From: Bacteroidota bacterium
Lineage (GTDB): Bacteria > Bacteroidota > Bacteroidia > CAILMK01
Length of the DNA stretch: 64,000 bases
Reading direction: 5' to 3'
Assembly (NCBI GenBank): GCA_013288555.1
Contig: JABDBQ010000007.1
Coordinates: 25,243 to 89,242, forward strand
Part shown: positions 52,852 through 62,387 of the stretch, piece after piece
Layout: each line of letters starts with the position of its first letter
Numbering within the stretch: the first letter of the stretch is position 1
Made by a program: the position numbers and the translations under genes
Notes under the pieces: model-generated
The model's input: the letters and a program-made list of their open reading frames with translations, nothing else
Database searches by the model: none
Told to the model about the DNA's origin: nothing

Positions 52852-53297
52852 GGAAAATTCGCGTTCTATCTATTTTATTAATTTTTTCCCCCGTCTTAAG
52901 TGTTTTTGCGCAGGACAACGCTCCCAAACAGCAGGTTCAGGCCATACGTAAAAATATTTATACCAATGTTTTAAATCTTTCAAGAGAAGAAGGGGATAGG
53001 TTCTGGCCTGTTTTTGATGAAATGCAGGCAAAACTTAATGAAATCAAAAAGAAAGCCAAAATTGAACGTCTTAATATCAGTGAGAATTATGAAAAACTTA
53101 CTGATGCCCAAATGGAGCGTGCGCTTGATAACTTACTAGATCTACAACAGCAATCCCTTGATATCCAGAAGAAATATTATCAGAAATTCAAAAAGCTGAT
53201 CCCGATCAAGAAAGTGGCTCTTTTACCCAAGGCTGAGCGGGAGTTCAAAAAAGAACTTCTCAAAATCATACAGGGGTATAAGGATTCGGATGAGTAA
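52848..53297 (+). CDS. Periplasmic helical protein, Spy/CpxP-like
   Basis: 149 residues with a signal peptide (to about VFAQ, 22) and an entirely helical, Lys- and Glu-rich mature part: NLSREEGDRFWPVFDEMQAK and LTDAQMERALDNLLDLQQQS with KKLIPIKKVALLPKAER. The LTDAQ and K(V/L)xxLLPxAE pattern resembles periplasmic chaperone-sensors of the Spy/CpxP type that follow sigma/anti-sigma pairs in Bacteroidota. It overlaps the upstream membrane-protein gene by 4 bp (ATGA). Together the three genes look like one envelope-stress module; the stress is unknown. Confidence 0.72.
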   Translation: MRKIRVLSILLIFSPVLSVFAQDNAPKQQVQAIRKNIYTNVLNLSREEGDRFWPVFDEMQAKLNEIKKKAKIERLNISENYEKLTDAQMERALDNLLDLQQQSLDIQKKYYQKFKKLIPIKKVALLPKAEREFKKELLKIIQGYKDSDE

Positions 53298-53399
53298 TTG
53301 ATAGAATCCGACAAGATTATCCCATTCTTTCGTATTCCGTGGCAGAATTCAATTTATGTCATTTCCAAATTGCCGTATCTTTACGGCTAAATTTTTATA

Positions 53400-54587
53400 T
53401 TGATCAAATTGGTTTCTCAGCGACAGATTTTTCTTACGCAGCTGGCCCAGACCAGCCCTATTCCATTAGCATTGGAAATCGACTACGCCGAGGGTTGCTG
53501 GCTCTATGATGTAAATGATAAGAAATACCTGGATCTTATTTCAGGGATAAGCGTAAGCAGTATTGGTCATCGGCATCATGCAGTCGTTCAGGCTATTAAA
53601 GACCAGGTTGACAAATATCTGCATGTTATGGTTTACGGGGAATTTATTCAAAGCCCACAGGTTTCTTTTGCAGCATTGCTTACCTCACAATTGCCAGATA
53701 ATCTTAATTGTGTCTATTTTACCAATTCAGGGACGGAGGCTACTGAAGGTGCTATGAAGCTGGCAAAACGTGTAACCGGGAGACATGAAATTATAGGTTT
53801 CTCAAATTCTTATCATGGCAGTACGCAGGGGGCATTAAGTATCGCAGGAGGGGAGTGGTTTAAAAACAGTTTTCGTCCTTTAATACCCGGTAACAGGCAA
53901 ATAAGGTTTAATAATTTTGATGATCTGGAACTGATTACCAGGCGGACGGCGGCGGTTTTTATGGAGCCATTGCAGGCTGAAGCTGGGGCTGTATTGCCTG
54001 AAAACGGATTCTTGGCAGCAGTGAGAAAAAAATGCACCGAAACGGGAGCCCTGCTTGTTTTTGATGAAATTCAAACCGCATTTGGAAGAACAGGTTCGTT
54101 GTTTTATTTCCAGCATGAGAATGTTGTACCTGATATACTTATGCTGGGGAAAGCTTTGGGAGGGGGCATGCCGCTCGGCGCTTTTATCGCAGATCAGAAA
54201 CTAATGAATGCCTTTACCCATGACCCGGTTTTAGGTCACATAACCACTTTCGGCGGTCATCCTGTTTCTTGTGCCGCCGGTAAAGCAGCATTCGAAGTAT
54301 TACTACATTCAGAATGGGTTGCCTCTGTAAGCGAAAAGGAAAAACTCTTTCGTGACAATCTGAAAGATCCGAATATAAAGGCTGTACATGGCAAAGGCCT
54401 TCTACTTGCTATTGAAGTGTCAGGATTTGACAAAGTAAAAAGCACCATTCAAAAATGCATAGATGAGGGACTTATTACGGATTGGTTTTTGTTCAATGAC
54501 AAATGCATCCGGGTTGCTCCACCTATCATAATTTCAAACGAAGAAATAATGATTGCCTGTGAGATTATTAAGAAGTCCTTAGCCTGA
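53400..54587 (+). CDS. Class III (ornithine-type) aminotransferase
   Basis: 395 residues, starting at TTG 53400. PLP enzyme of the acetylornithine/ornithine/GABA aminotransferase group: LDLISGISVSSIGHRHHAVV, YFTNSGTEATEGAMKLAKR, FSNSYHGSTQGALSIAGG, LLVFDEIQTAFGRTGSLFYF and PLP Lys in ILMLGKALGGGMPLGAF, then FGGHPVSCAAG. The substrate cannot be fixed from sequence; no arginine-, lysine- or GABA-pathway gene is near. A TATCTTTA sequence 30 bp upstream is a near match to the promoter element. It is convergent with the C10 peptidase gene. Confidence 0.9.
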   Translation: MIKLVSQRQIFLTQLAQTSPIPLALEIDYAEGCWLYDVNDKKYLDLISGISVSSIGHRHHAVVQAIKDQVDKYLHVMVYGEFIQSPQVSFAALLTSQLPDNLNCVYFTNSGTEATEGAMKLAKRVTGRHEIIGFSNSYHGSTQGALSIAGGEWFKNSFRPLIPGNRQIRFNNFDDLELITRRTAAVFMEPLQAEAGAVLPENGFLAAVRKKCTETGALLVFDEIQTAFGRTGSLFYFQHENVVPDILMLGKALGGGMPLGAFIADQKLMNAFTHDPVLGHITTFGGHPVSCAAGKAAFEVLLHSEWVASVSEKEKLFRDNLKDPNIKAVHGKGLLLAIEVSGFDKVKSTIQKCIDEGLITDWFLFNDKCIRVAPPIIISNEEIMIACEIIKKSLA

Positions 54588-54591
54588 ATTA

Positions 54592-56076
54592 TTAACGGGC
54601 AATTACAACTCTTGCTGTTTCAAGACCATTGCCAGATACGGCCTGCATAATATAAACCCCATTTGAAATACCTGAAGTATTTATAACAACATTGTTTAGA
54701 TCAGAAGCCGGATTAAGGGAATAAACAAGTTTTCCCTGAATATCCAATATATTGATCTGCTGAGTTTTTCCACTTATTCCTGAAAGATCGACTGAAATAT
54801 GATCTGTGGCAGGGTTAGGATATACTTTAATATTTCCTGAATTGCCTGAAGATGTTTCAATACCTGATGTAGTAGTTGGCGGAGGCTGGATTCCCAGAAT
54901 CGCCTGTTGATCATAATTAAATGATCCGATACCGGCGCCAATATTTCCGGCTCCGGGGTTCAAGTTGTTTATACTGAAATAACCGTTATAAATGCCACTC
55001 CATCCCCAGTTGACATGGAACAGGTTGTGGGTAGTATTATAACCGTCAAAAACGAAACAATGACCTTCTTGCACACTGTCAAAACCCGAATATATAACAG
55101 GATGTCTTTGTGAGAGTTCTGTTTCGAGCAGGTTCATCCAAACTGTATCCACGGGATAACTGCTTCTAGAAAGTCCTTTCATGGTATTTGAATAATAGCC
55201 GAAATTGTTGATCAATGCTGTTTCAGCACATTTCTGTCCACTACCGCTTCTGCCACCCCCACCATAAGGAATAACCTGAGCCCCGCTTCCGCCGGTCGTA
55301 GCCACACCATAAGTCATATCTACTGCAATACCGCAATCATACATAAGCGTTGCAACAGCGGTATTTGAAGCAGTTAATTTGGTCGGCATTGACGTCCAGT
55401 CGTACGTATCGTTGCTGAATGTCACCGACAATGTCCCGTAATCCACGTTATCCAGATTGTTGTAATCGGCGTAAGAATTATAACCCTGTCCTTGAGCTGG
55501 ATAATTCCAGTATTTCATAAGTTGAGCCATAGCTGTAGCAACGCAACCGGTCACTGTCCTTTGGGCATAATAGTTATCATAAGGACATAAATCATTATAA
55601 TAAGGTGCCTGGTCCCAGCTCGTTTTGAGGAGCGGAGTGATGTAAACTGCGTTTTTGTGTTCAGGTAACGTATTGTTGATCAGGTTGTTCCACCGGGTCG
55701 AAATGGCCGATGTTGCAGGCACCTGATTTTTAACGATAAAATTGATTTGGTGACTATAGTTAGCAAGCATATAATTTACTTCCGGTGAAACATTGTCTGT
55801 TTTGAAACCAGATTCAGTTGAATAGGCTAAAATCGGATCACCGGCATCGTCGGCCGAAATGATCACAAAACAATTGTCATTGCTAAAAATATAAATTCCT
55901 GTAGCGGATTTTACCAAAGTTAATGGTTGGGCCGGCACGTATGAAATTTCACTTTCCAAAAAGTTAAGAGCAGCCTGTTTTGCAGTATTCTGGTTTACTG
56001 GCTTCGCAAAAACACTTGCAGCGCAAAATAATACGGTCAAAAACAAGACCGATATTTTTTGTAACATATTCATCAT
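54592..56076 (-). CDS. C10 family cysteine peptidase (streptopain-like) with T9SS sorting domain
   Basis: 494 residues: signal peptide (to about VFAK, 25), a Spi/prodomain-like segment (about 26-130, DAGDPILAYSTESGF is typical), the peptidase C10 domain (about 140-395) with catalytic Cys178 in TVTGCVATAMAQLMKYW and His339 in QEGHCFVFDGYN, then the FHVNWGWSG segment, and a type A T9SS sorting domain (about 415-494, VYPNPATDHISV and GVYIMQAVSG). It should be secreted as an inactive proenzyme and anchored at the surface, with a SpeB/PrtT-like role. The gene ends 4 bp from the convergent aminotransferase gene. Confidence 0.93.
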   Translation of the reverse strand: MMNMLQKISVLFLTVLFCAASVFAKPVNQNTAKQAALNFLESEISYVPAQPLTLVKSATGIYIFSNDNCFVIISADDAGDPILAYSTESGFKTDNVSPEVNYMLANYSHQINFIVKNQVPATSAISTRWNNLINNTLPEHKNAVYITPLLKTSWDQAPYYNDLCPYDNYYAQRTVTGCVATAMAQLMKYWNYPAQGQGYNSYADYNNLDNVDYGTLSVTFSNDTYDWTSMPTKLTASNTAVATLMYDCGIAVDMTYGVATTGGSGAQVIPYGGGGRSGSGQKCAETALINNFGYYSNTMKGLSRSSYPVDTVWMNLLETELSQRHPVIYSGFDSVQEGHCFVFDGYNTTHNLFHVNWGWSGIYNGYFSINNLNPGAGNIGAGIGSFNYDQQAILGIQPPPTTTSGIETSSGNSGNIKVYPNPATDHISVDLSGISGKTQQINILDIQGKLVYSLNPASDLNNVVINTSGISNGVYIMQAVSGNGLETARVVIAR

Positions 56077-56169
56077 TAGTAAATTAATTAATATTTAGAT
56101 TTATTCTGCTTTATTATCCTTTGTCTTCCAAACGCACACTTAATGCAAAAACTGTACTAAAAAGTTTCA

Positions 56170-59100
56170 TTATCGCTCCAATTCAACCGTACCTGAACGA
56201 TAAATATTTTCTTTTGCCCCATTTACAGTTATCATATATAAATAAACGCCTTCTATGCAATCTATGCCTTTATACGTTCCATTCCATTGTTTGGAGGGGT
56301 CTGTTGAAGAAAAAATATGCTCTCCCCACCGATTATATATGTCTATGCTGAAGGAACTGTAATTTTCTACAAAGATATGAAAAGTATTATTCAGATTATC
56401 TCCATTATTTGGCGTGAATATGTCCGGAATCCATACCAGAGGCTCGTATTCAATGCATACTTTGTTTGAGAATGAAGTGATATTTTTCATTCCGGAGTCT
56501 TTTGCCAGTATACGGAGACATTGCCGGTATCCTTCGAGCGTTTTATACGCTGTATATAATGTATCAAGGGATAATCCATAAAAACTCAGGGCGGTATCCG
56601 TATTCAAACCCATATTTATATCATAACCGCTCACAGGCCAGCCTTGGTAGGGCGTCCAGTTTAAGTGAATCGTTGAATCATTGTCAAAAACAGCTCCAAG
56701 CCTTATGGATCTGTGTATATTGGAAACTGTCGGCACTCCACAACTGTTTTCAGCTTTTATCTGATACCTGTATGCATATTGGGCCGTATTTACATTTTTA
56801 TCCGCATAGCTATAATATGATTCTGAAAGGCTGTCTATAAGGCTGAAATACGATTCACCCTCCCTTTGTCTATATATTTTATAATAACCACTGAAGAATA
56901 AAGTGTTTAAAGGATGCCAGTAGAGATCTATAATTTTGTCATCACTTTGTCGGGTGGTCACCAGCTGCATATTAATTTCAAAAGAATCAACTTTCACTGT
57001 GAGGGTCAGTAATGGCCCCAAACAGCCAATTTGATTTATTTCCTGGACACTTATTGTTCCATATCCTGCCTGATTCCAGTTTACTGCAATCTGGTTTGTT
57101 GTATTCCCTGAAATAATGACACCGCCATTTACAGCCCATTTGTAAGTTGAATTTGACAGACCGTTTACCTTATATACTATATTGTTGAGGTCAGGTAAAC
57201 ATACCGATGCCGGGCCTGATATTGCCGTTTTTGAAGGGACCTTGTATACAATGACGCTGGTATCCTGTTCTTTACTTCCGCAACCGTAAAATGATTTTTC
57301 AATCACGCTAATGTGAAGGGTATCAACCTGTTTTTTCATTCCGGTATCAATAACCTTTAACCTGGTTGTCGTATTTTGGATGTTTTGGCCATTTATTTTC
57401 CAGATATATGTACTACCTGAATCTCCACTTACCGAATAAAATCCTGAATCATTTTCACATAAAATTGCAGGCCCAATAATAGGACTAATTCCCGGAGTAG
57501 CATGTTTATAAATATTGAGGCTTACCGGGATTCCTTTACAGGGCTTATGGTTTATCGAATCATAGGCTGTTTCCGTTACCAAAAGAGCTCCCGGACCAAT
57601 GCTGTCCCAATTTACAAGTATACGTGACGTCCCGTTTCCTGAATTGATACTCCCTCCTGAAATTTGCCAGGCATAGTTTGACCCTGTGTTTTTTGTGACA
57701 GAATAAGGAACATTCATCTCATATTCGCAGGTTGAACTATCACCCTTTATAGCAGATGTATATAAAAAATAATCTTTTAAAACCTTGAGGGTAATGGTAT
57801 CACCTATACAACCCTGAGAAGTTATTTCATTAAGCATAACCAAACCCCCTCCTTTATTTCCCCAGTTAACTGTGATCTGGGGTCCATTTGCGCCTGCAAC
57901 TTGCATCCCTCCTATAATTGTCCAGTAGTATTCTGCCCCGGGCTGTGGATTTACCCAATAATCAATACCCTGTGCATTCGGACAAACAGACACGCTTCCA
58001 TAAATCGAATCTGCAAGGGCTTGGGATACAATGACATTCATTATAGCCGTATCGGAGTAGCATCCGTTTGAATCCTGTTCATACATCGTGATGTAAGCAT
58101 AATTGTCTGCTTTTAACCATTTTACAGAAATGGATCTGGACTGGTTTGACATGCTTGTTATCGTTCCGCCATATACTTTCCAGTAGAATGTCAATCCAGA
58201 ATGCGAATTTGCAGAATATAGTGTTGTAAATCCTGCACAGGGGTTTTTGGATCCGGAAATAGTTGGAAGGCTGGGTTTTGGATTAATAATTATCCTTTTT
58301 GATAATGTGTCGTTTCCACATCCGTACTTGTTATGCATCACCGCTTCAATGGTTCCGGATGTAGAATTGCCCCAATTTACACTTATTGAACTATCATTAG
58401 GGCCATTTTTATAGGTGCCACCTTTCACATGCCAGAAGAGCGTATCACCAGTTGGCGCATTGTTTGCTGAATAAATGCTCGGTACAACATTCTGGCAAGC
58501 GGGGATGGGGCCATATATATTTTTTACACCTGCAAACGGGCTTACATAAATCTTAATACCCTGATATGTAGTTTTGGGTGGACAACCGGTATCGGCGATA
58601 GTAAGTGTAAAAGTGTAAGGAGAATTGCTGGCGTCTCTGCAGGTGGTTTGCCAGTTAAAATAGGCCGTAACATTATTCCCGTTGAAAGAATAATTAAATA
58701 CTGGCTGGTGGATTAACGTATTCGGTTTATCGAAAAAACCGGTTTCCGAGAAAACGGAGACTCCTGTATTGTCTGCAGAATATCTAAGGTTGAATGCCAA
58801 TCGCTGACCAGCCTGTATATAATATGTTGTGGGAGTGCCGTTATCTATAGAAAGGCTGTCCGATATGGCAACTCTCACCGGGGCCTGTCTGTATGGGCAG
58901 CTTATTACGATAATCTGAACATCTCTTCGGGTTACAGAAATCTGTTTTCCGTTTCGATATTCATGCACATCTACAGCCAGTGCATATCTCCCGATTGTTT
59001 TTGCATACATCGTCAGGATTCCGGTTATTTTATCGAGGCTTACATAACCGCTTGAACCAAATGGTTTTGCAGAACTATACCCGGAACTGTAAGAAATGGT

Positions 59101-59865
59101 AGCAAGCGTGTAAGGATAAGCATCTCTTGGCCAGTTCGCCGGAGCTACAGCACCGGAACCACCGCTGCTGCCTCCCCCATAAGGGGTTGATAAAGTATAT
59201 ACCAGAGAATCTCCATCAGGCTCTGATGCAGAATACAATAAGCTTACCGTATCATTTACACAAATGTACGGGGACGGTACGGCATTAAATTGCGGGGTTG
59301 TGTTTGCAACACTTGTGGGTGGAATGATGGCAAAATATCCCTGGCCCAAACTGATGCCCGGAGCATTTACCATTGTATTCCGGCAGCAGGTTTCAAAGTA
59401 AAGATAATAACCGAAACTGCTTGCAGGCAGTCCGATAACGCCTTCGTAAATTCCTTCCCTGATACAGGTAGTTGGGGCAAATGTGCAGCTTTTGGCAGCG
59501 GCGGGAGGGGTAACCTGGAACTCATCAATTTTCCATATTTCCTGGTCCATACTGTCACCACTGGAATTGTAGTAATCCTTTTTTAATGTGTCAGTAGTCC
59601 GTTGATAGACACCGGGAATAATATAATTTGAAAATGGAACCGCGTTTGGCGAAGAACAATCTCTATACATATCAATACGTATGAAGTAATTGTAATACCC
59701 GGGTTTGGAAGATTTCCCCAGGTATTTATAGGTAATGCTCCCACCTACAAGATGTGTTGCATAAGCTGAGGATCCGAATAAAAAAACCGTGGATAGAATG
59801 AGCACAACTTGCCTGGTGAAATAACTTAATTGGAACAAGATATTTTTAAGTATACTTGTTTTCAA
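56170..59865 (-). CDS. Very large secreted PKD-like adhesin with gliding-type (T9SS type B) C-terminus
   Basis: 1231 residues: signal peptide (to about YAT, 37), then HLVGGSITYKYLG, the conserved opening of long Bacteroidota gliding-motility C-terminal (CHU) proteins. About 400 residues of beta-domain with disulfide-prone Cys follow, then some six to eight PKD-like repeats of about 85 residues (each with Y.W...GG......... I.V.W pattern such as YYWTIIGGMQVAG and YAWQISGGSIN), a fibronectin-like module (about 990-1130), and a type B sorting domain (WIPDIFTPNNGDNLNNTF, IYNRWGEHIFSS, GVYLYMITVNG). It is probably a surface adhesin. It lies 93 bp upstream of the C10 peptidase on the same strand, with its own promoter. 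Confidence 0.9.
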   Translation of the reverse strand: MKTSILKNILFQLSYFTRQVVLILSTVFLFGSSAYATHLVGGSITYKYLGKSSKPGYYNYFIRIDMYRDCSSPNAVPFSNYIIPGVYQRTTDTLKKDYYNSSGDSMDQEIWKIDEFQVTPPAAAKSCTFAPTTCIREGIYEGVIGLPASSFGYYLYFETCCRNTMVNAPGISLGQGYFAIIPPTSVANTTPQFNAVPSPYICVNDTVSLLYSASEPDGDSLVYTLSTPYGGGSSGGSGAVAPANWPRDAYPYTLATISYSSGYSSAKPFGSSGYVSLDKITGILTMYAKTIGRYALAVDVHEYRNGKQISVTRRDVQIIVISCPYRQAPVRVAISDSLSIDNGTPTTYYIQAGQRLAFNLRYSADNTGVSVFSETGFFDKPNTLIHQPVFNYSFNGNNVTAYFNWQTTCRDASNSPYTFTLTIADTGCPPKTTYQGIKIYVSPFAGVKNIYGPIPACQNVVPSIYSANNAPTGDTLFWHVKGGTYKNGPNDSSISVNWGNSTSGTIEAVMHNKYGCGNDTLSKRIIINPKPSLPTISGSKNPCAGFTTLYSANSHSGLTFYWKVYGGTITSMSNQSRSISVKWLKADNYAYITMYEQDSNGCYSDTAIMNVIVSQALADSIYGSVSVCPNAQGIDYWVNPQPGAEYYWTIIGGMQVAGANGPQITVNWGNKGGGLVMLNEITSQGCIGDTITLKVLKDYFLYTSAIKGDSSTCEYEMNVPYSVTKNTGSNYAWQISGGSINSGNGTSRILVNWDSIGPGALLVTETAYDSINHKPCKGIPVSLNIYKHATPGISPIIGPAILCENDSGFYSVSGDSGSTYIWKINGQNIQNTTTRLKVIDTGMKKQVDTLHISVIEKSFYGCGSKEQDTSVIVYKVPSKTAISGPASVCLPDLNNIVYKVNGLSNSTYKWAVNGGVIISGNTTNQIAVNWNQAGYGTISVQEINQIGCLGPLLTLTVKVDSFEINMQLVTTRQSDDKIIDLYWHPLNTLFFSGYYKIYRQREGESYFSLIDSLSESYYSYADKNVNTAQYAYRYQIKAENSCGVPTVSNIHRSIRLGAVFDNDSTIHLNWTPYQGWPVSGYDINMGLNTDTALSFYGLSLDTLYTAYKTLEGYRQCLRILAKDSGMKNITSFSNKVCIEYEPLVWIPDIFTPNNGDNLNNTFHIFVENYSSFSIDIYNRWGEHIFSSTDPSKQWNGTYKGIDCIEGVYLYMITVNGAKENIYRSGTVELER

Positions 59866-59904
59866 CGTTTCAGACTTATTTAGTTAAAGACACTCGTCTT
59901 CCTC

Positions 59905-59935
59905 CAAATATAATGGATACCTGGCTGAATACCAA
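59905..59935 (-). promoter_or_regulatory. Promoter of the large T9SS adhesin gene
   Basis: Minus strand: TTG (59935-59933), 20 bp spacer, TATATTTG (59912-59905), leaving a 39 bp leader before the ATG at 59865. Confidence 0.72.
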
Positions 59936-60014
59936 ATAAAATATAAAAATTTAAAATGCGATTAATGATTTGGAAACAGTCAACATCAAACAGCTGTTTT
60001 CAGGTGGGGTACAG

Positions 60015-60923
60015 TTACTTAATTGCTATGGCCCGTTTCTTCCTGGGTGCAGGAACTGCTTCCGTTGAAATATCAGCATTTGCGATCAAATTGAGCAATT
60101 GCGCTAATTTTTCTTTTAATTCACGGCGGTCTATAATAAAATCAACGAAGCCGTGCTCTAATACAAATTCCGCACTCTGAAAACCTTTTGGGAGATCTTT
60201 GCCAATCGTTTCTTTGATGACCCTTGGACCGGCAAAGCCGATCAAAGCTCCAGGTTCTGCTATATTAAAATCACCTAACATTGCAAAAGAAGCAGTTACG
60301 CCCCCGGTGGTTGGGTCGGTAAGTATGCTGATATATGGAACACCGGCTTTATCAAGCAGCGCAAGTTTTGCTGATGTTTTAGCCATTTGCATTAAAGAAT
60401 ATGCAGCCTCCATCATTCGCGCGCCTCCTGATTTTGATATAACGATTACCGGAAAGCGATGTTCCCTCGCATAATCAATTGCCCTTGATATTTTTTCCCC
60501 CATTACGGAACCCATTGAGCCTCCTATAAATGAAAAATCCATGCAGGCAACTACTATATCTATTCCTTTGATTTTGCCGGTAGCTGTACGAATGGCATCG
60601 TGCAGGCCTGTGCTTTTCCAGGCATCCTCCAGTCGGGTTTTATATGATTTTTTATCTACAAAATGCAATGGGTCAGCAGGGGTAAGATCTTTATCCAATT
60701 CAAGGAAATCATTATCATCAAAAAGGATTTTAAAATACAACTCGCTTCCTATTCTGAAATGATAAGCGAATTCGCAATTACACACAAAGTTGTTTTCCTC
60801 AAGTTCACGCCTGGTAATAGTTCTTTTACAGGCAGGACATTTTTCCCACACGCCTTCAGGTGCTTCTTTTTTATCCTCAGTAGATGTCTGAATTCCTTCT
60901 TTTACTCTCTTAAACCAACTCAT
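60015..60923 (-). CDS. accD: Acetyl-CoA carboxylase carboxyltransferase, beta subunit
   Basis: 302 residues. Crotonase-like carboxyltransferase: [58 protein letters not shown] and [20 protein letters not shown]. The N-terminal zinc ribbon differs from the usual Cx2C-x15-Cx2C: here Cys29 and Cys32, then Cys48 and Cys50 in [10 protein letters not shown], with one residue more before the Tyr-His that follows. It makes malonyl-CoA with AccA, biotin-AccB and AccC, all encoded elsewhere. It has its own promoter upstream. Confidence 0.95.
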   Translation of the reverse strand: MSWFKRVKEGIQTSTEDKKEAPEGVWEKCPACKRTITRRELEENNFVCNCEFAYHFRIGSELYFKILFDDNDFLELDKDLTPADPLHFVDKKSYKTRLEDAWKSTGLHDAIRTATGKIKGIDIVVACMDFSFIGGSMGSVMGEKISRAIDYAREHRFPVIVISKSGGARMMEAAYSLMQMAKTSAKLALLDKAGVPYISILTDPTTGGVTASFAMLGDFNIAEPGALIGFAGPRVIKETIGKDLPKGFQSAEFVLEHGFVDFIIDRRELKEKLAQLLNLIANADISTEAVPAPRKKRAIAIK

Positions 60924-60951
60924 GTATTCCCAACTTTAATGTAAGCAATAA

Positions 60952-60979
60952 CAAATATACGAATAAATCGCCAAAGCAA
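60952..60979 (-). promoter_or_regulatory. Promoter of accD
   Basis: Minus strand: TTG (60979-60977), 17 bp spacer, TATATTTG (60959-60952), 28 bp before the ATG. Confidence 0.65.
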
Positions 60980-61168
60980 ATATGCTTTAGACCCATCAAA
61001 CGAATCTTCAAATAGACAGAAATAATAACCTAAAATCTTATGGGCATCTCTAAAAACTTTCTTTTCATCGCCTCAACCTTAGTCCCCGTCTGCTTTCCGG
61101 GCAGGCTTCTCCAATTGGCGAAGGTAAGTAGTAGGTTTTTAGAATTGCCCTTATCTTATTCGGTGTCA

Positions 61169-62227
61169 TTAGGCTATGGTAATCTCAGGGGAAAGATAAA
61201 CATCCTGGATCGCATTTAACAGTTCGATACCCTCTTTCATAGGTTTCTGGAACGATTTTCTTCCTGAAATAAGTCCGCTTCCACCGGCTCTTTTATTAAT
61301 AACTGCAGTAGTAACTGCCTCTGCCAGATCAGATGCACCTTTTGATTCGCCTCCTGAATTGATAAGCCCGCTTCTGCCCATGTAGCAATTAACTACCTGG
61401 TACCTGCACAAATCAATCGGGTTGTCGGTCGTAAGTTCGGTATAAACTTTTTCATGTGTTTTGCCAAAATTCAATGCCTTGTAGCCGCCATTAACGTTCG
61501 GTAATTTTTGTTTGATAATATCAGCCTGTATGGTGACACCCAGGTGATTGGCCTGCCCGGTGAGATCGGCTGCAGTGGCATAATCCACACCATCTTTTTT
61601 GAAGGCACTGTTTCTTAAATAGCACCATAAAACCGTTGCCATTCCTAATTCATGCGCATAAGCAAATGCTTCTGCTACTTCTACAATCTGGCGGCCACTT
61701 TCTTCGCTGCCAAAATAAATAGTGGCACCTACGGCAGCCGCACCCATGTTCCATGCTTCATCAATGGAGCCGAACATGATCTGATCGAATTTATTGGGAT
61801 AGGTCAGGAATTCATTATGATTGATTTTTACAATAAAAGGTATTTTGTGAGCATATTTGCGCGCTACCGAACCTAAAACGCCGTATGTTGAAGCCACTGC
61901 ATTGCAACCGCCTTCAATAGCCAGTTTTACAATGTTATCAGGATCAAAATAGATTGGGTTGGGCGCAAAGGAAGCGCCGGCTGAATGTTCAATGCCCTGG
62001 TCAACCGGTAAAATGGATAGATATCCCGTATTAGCCAAACGCCCATGTCCATATAGTGAAGCGATGTTGCGCAAAACCTGGGGGTTTCTGTCGGTGTCTT
62101 TGAAAACACGGTCTATAAAATCATGACCGGGCAAATGCAGCAGATCTTTAGAAATGGTTTTTGATGTGTGGTTAAGAAGGCTATCTGCATCATTTCCCAA
62201 CAATGCGCTGATTTTCTCAATATTCAT
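61169..62227 (-). CDS. Class I fructose-bisphosphate aldolase (DhnA/FbaB type)
   Basis: 352 residues, a TIM barrel of the DhnA family rather than the zinc class II type: [20 protein letters not shown] at about 68-87, [17 protein letters not shown] (a lysine in a Schiff-base position or nearby), [20 protein letters not shown], then [20 protein letters not shown] and [15 protein letters not shown]. It cleaves fructose-1,6-bisphosphate in glycolysis or runs the reverse in gluconeogenesis. Length and motifs fit the long Bacteroidota and Chlamydia-like version. It lies 245 bp upstream of accD with its own TACCTTTG element. Confidence 0.92.
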   Translation of the reverse strand: MNIEKISALLGNDADSLLNHTSKTISKDLLHLPGHDFIDRVFKDTDRNPQVLRNIASLYGHGRLANTGYLSILPVDQGIEHSAGASFAPNPIYFDPDNIVKLAIEGGCNAVASTYGVLGSVARKYAHKIPFIVKINHNEFLTYPNKFDQIMFGSIDEAWNMGAAAVGATIYFGSEESGRQIVEVAEAFAYAHELGMATVLWCYLRNSAFKKDGVDYATAADLTGQANHLGVTIQADIIKQKLPNVNGGYKALNFGKTHEKVYTELTTDNPIDLCRYQVVNCYMGRSGLINSGGESKGASDLAEAVTTAVINKRAGGSGLISGRKSFQKPMKEGIELLNAIQDVYLSPEITIA

Positions 62228-62262
62228 AGCTATAAGTTTGTTGTTGTATTTGTTTCAAACTG

Positions 62263-62270
62263 CAAAGGTA
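62263..62270 (-). promoter_or_regulatory. Probable -7 element of the aldolase gene
   Basis: Minus-strand TACCTTTG, 36 bp before the start codon; the -33 position falls at the edge of a GGCGTAAGGCGTAAG microrepeat and shows no TTG. Confidence 0.55.
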
Positions 62271-62288
62271 CAAAAAGTCGGATAAAAT

Positions 62289-62387
62289 CAGGCGTAAGGC
62301 GTAAGTGATAAGGCGTAAGGTTGCTAGAGCTAAATAATGTGTAATGGATTGTTTTACTAATGACTTATGCCTAACGCCTTACGCCTG
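62289..62387. repeat. Inverted microrepeat of GGCGTAAG words
   Basis: AGGCGTAAGGCGTAAGTGAT and AAGGCGTAAGG run through 62290-62320; the reverse complement (CTTATGCCTAACGCCTTACG) lies at 62364-62383, just before the stop of the next gene on the minus strand. The arms flank about 40 bp of AT-rich sequence. Confidence 0.7.
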
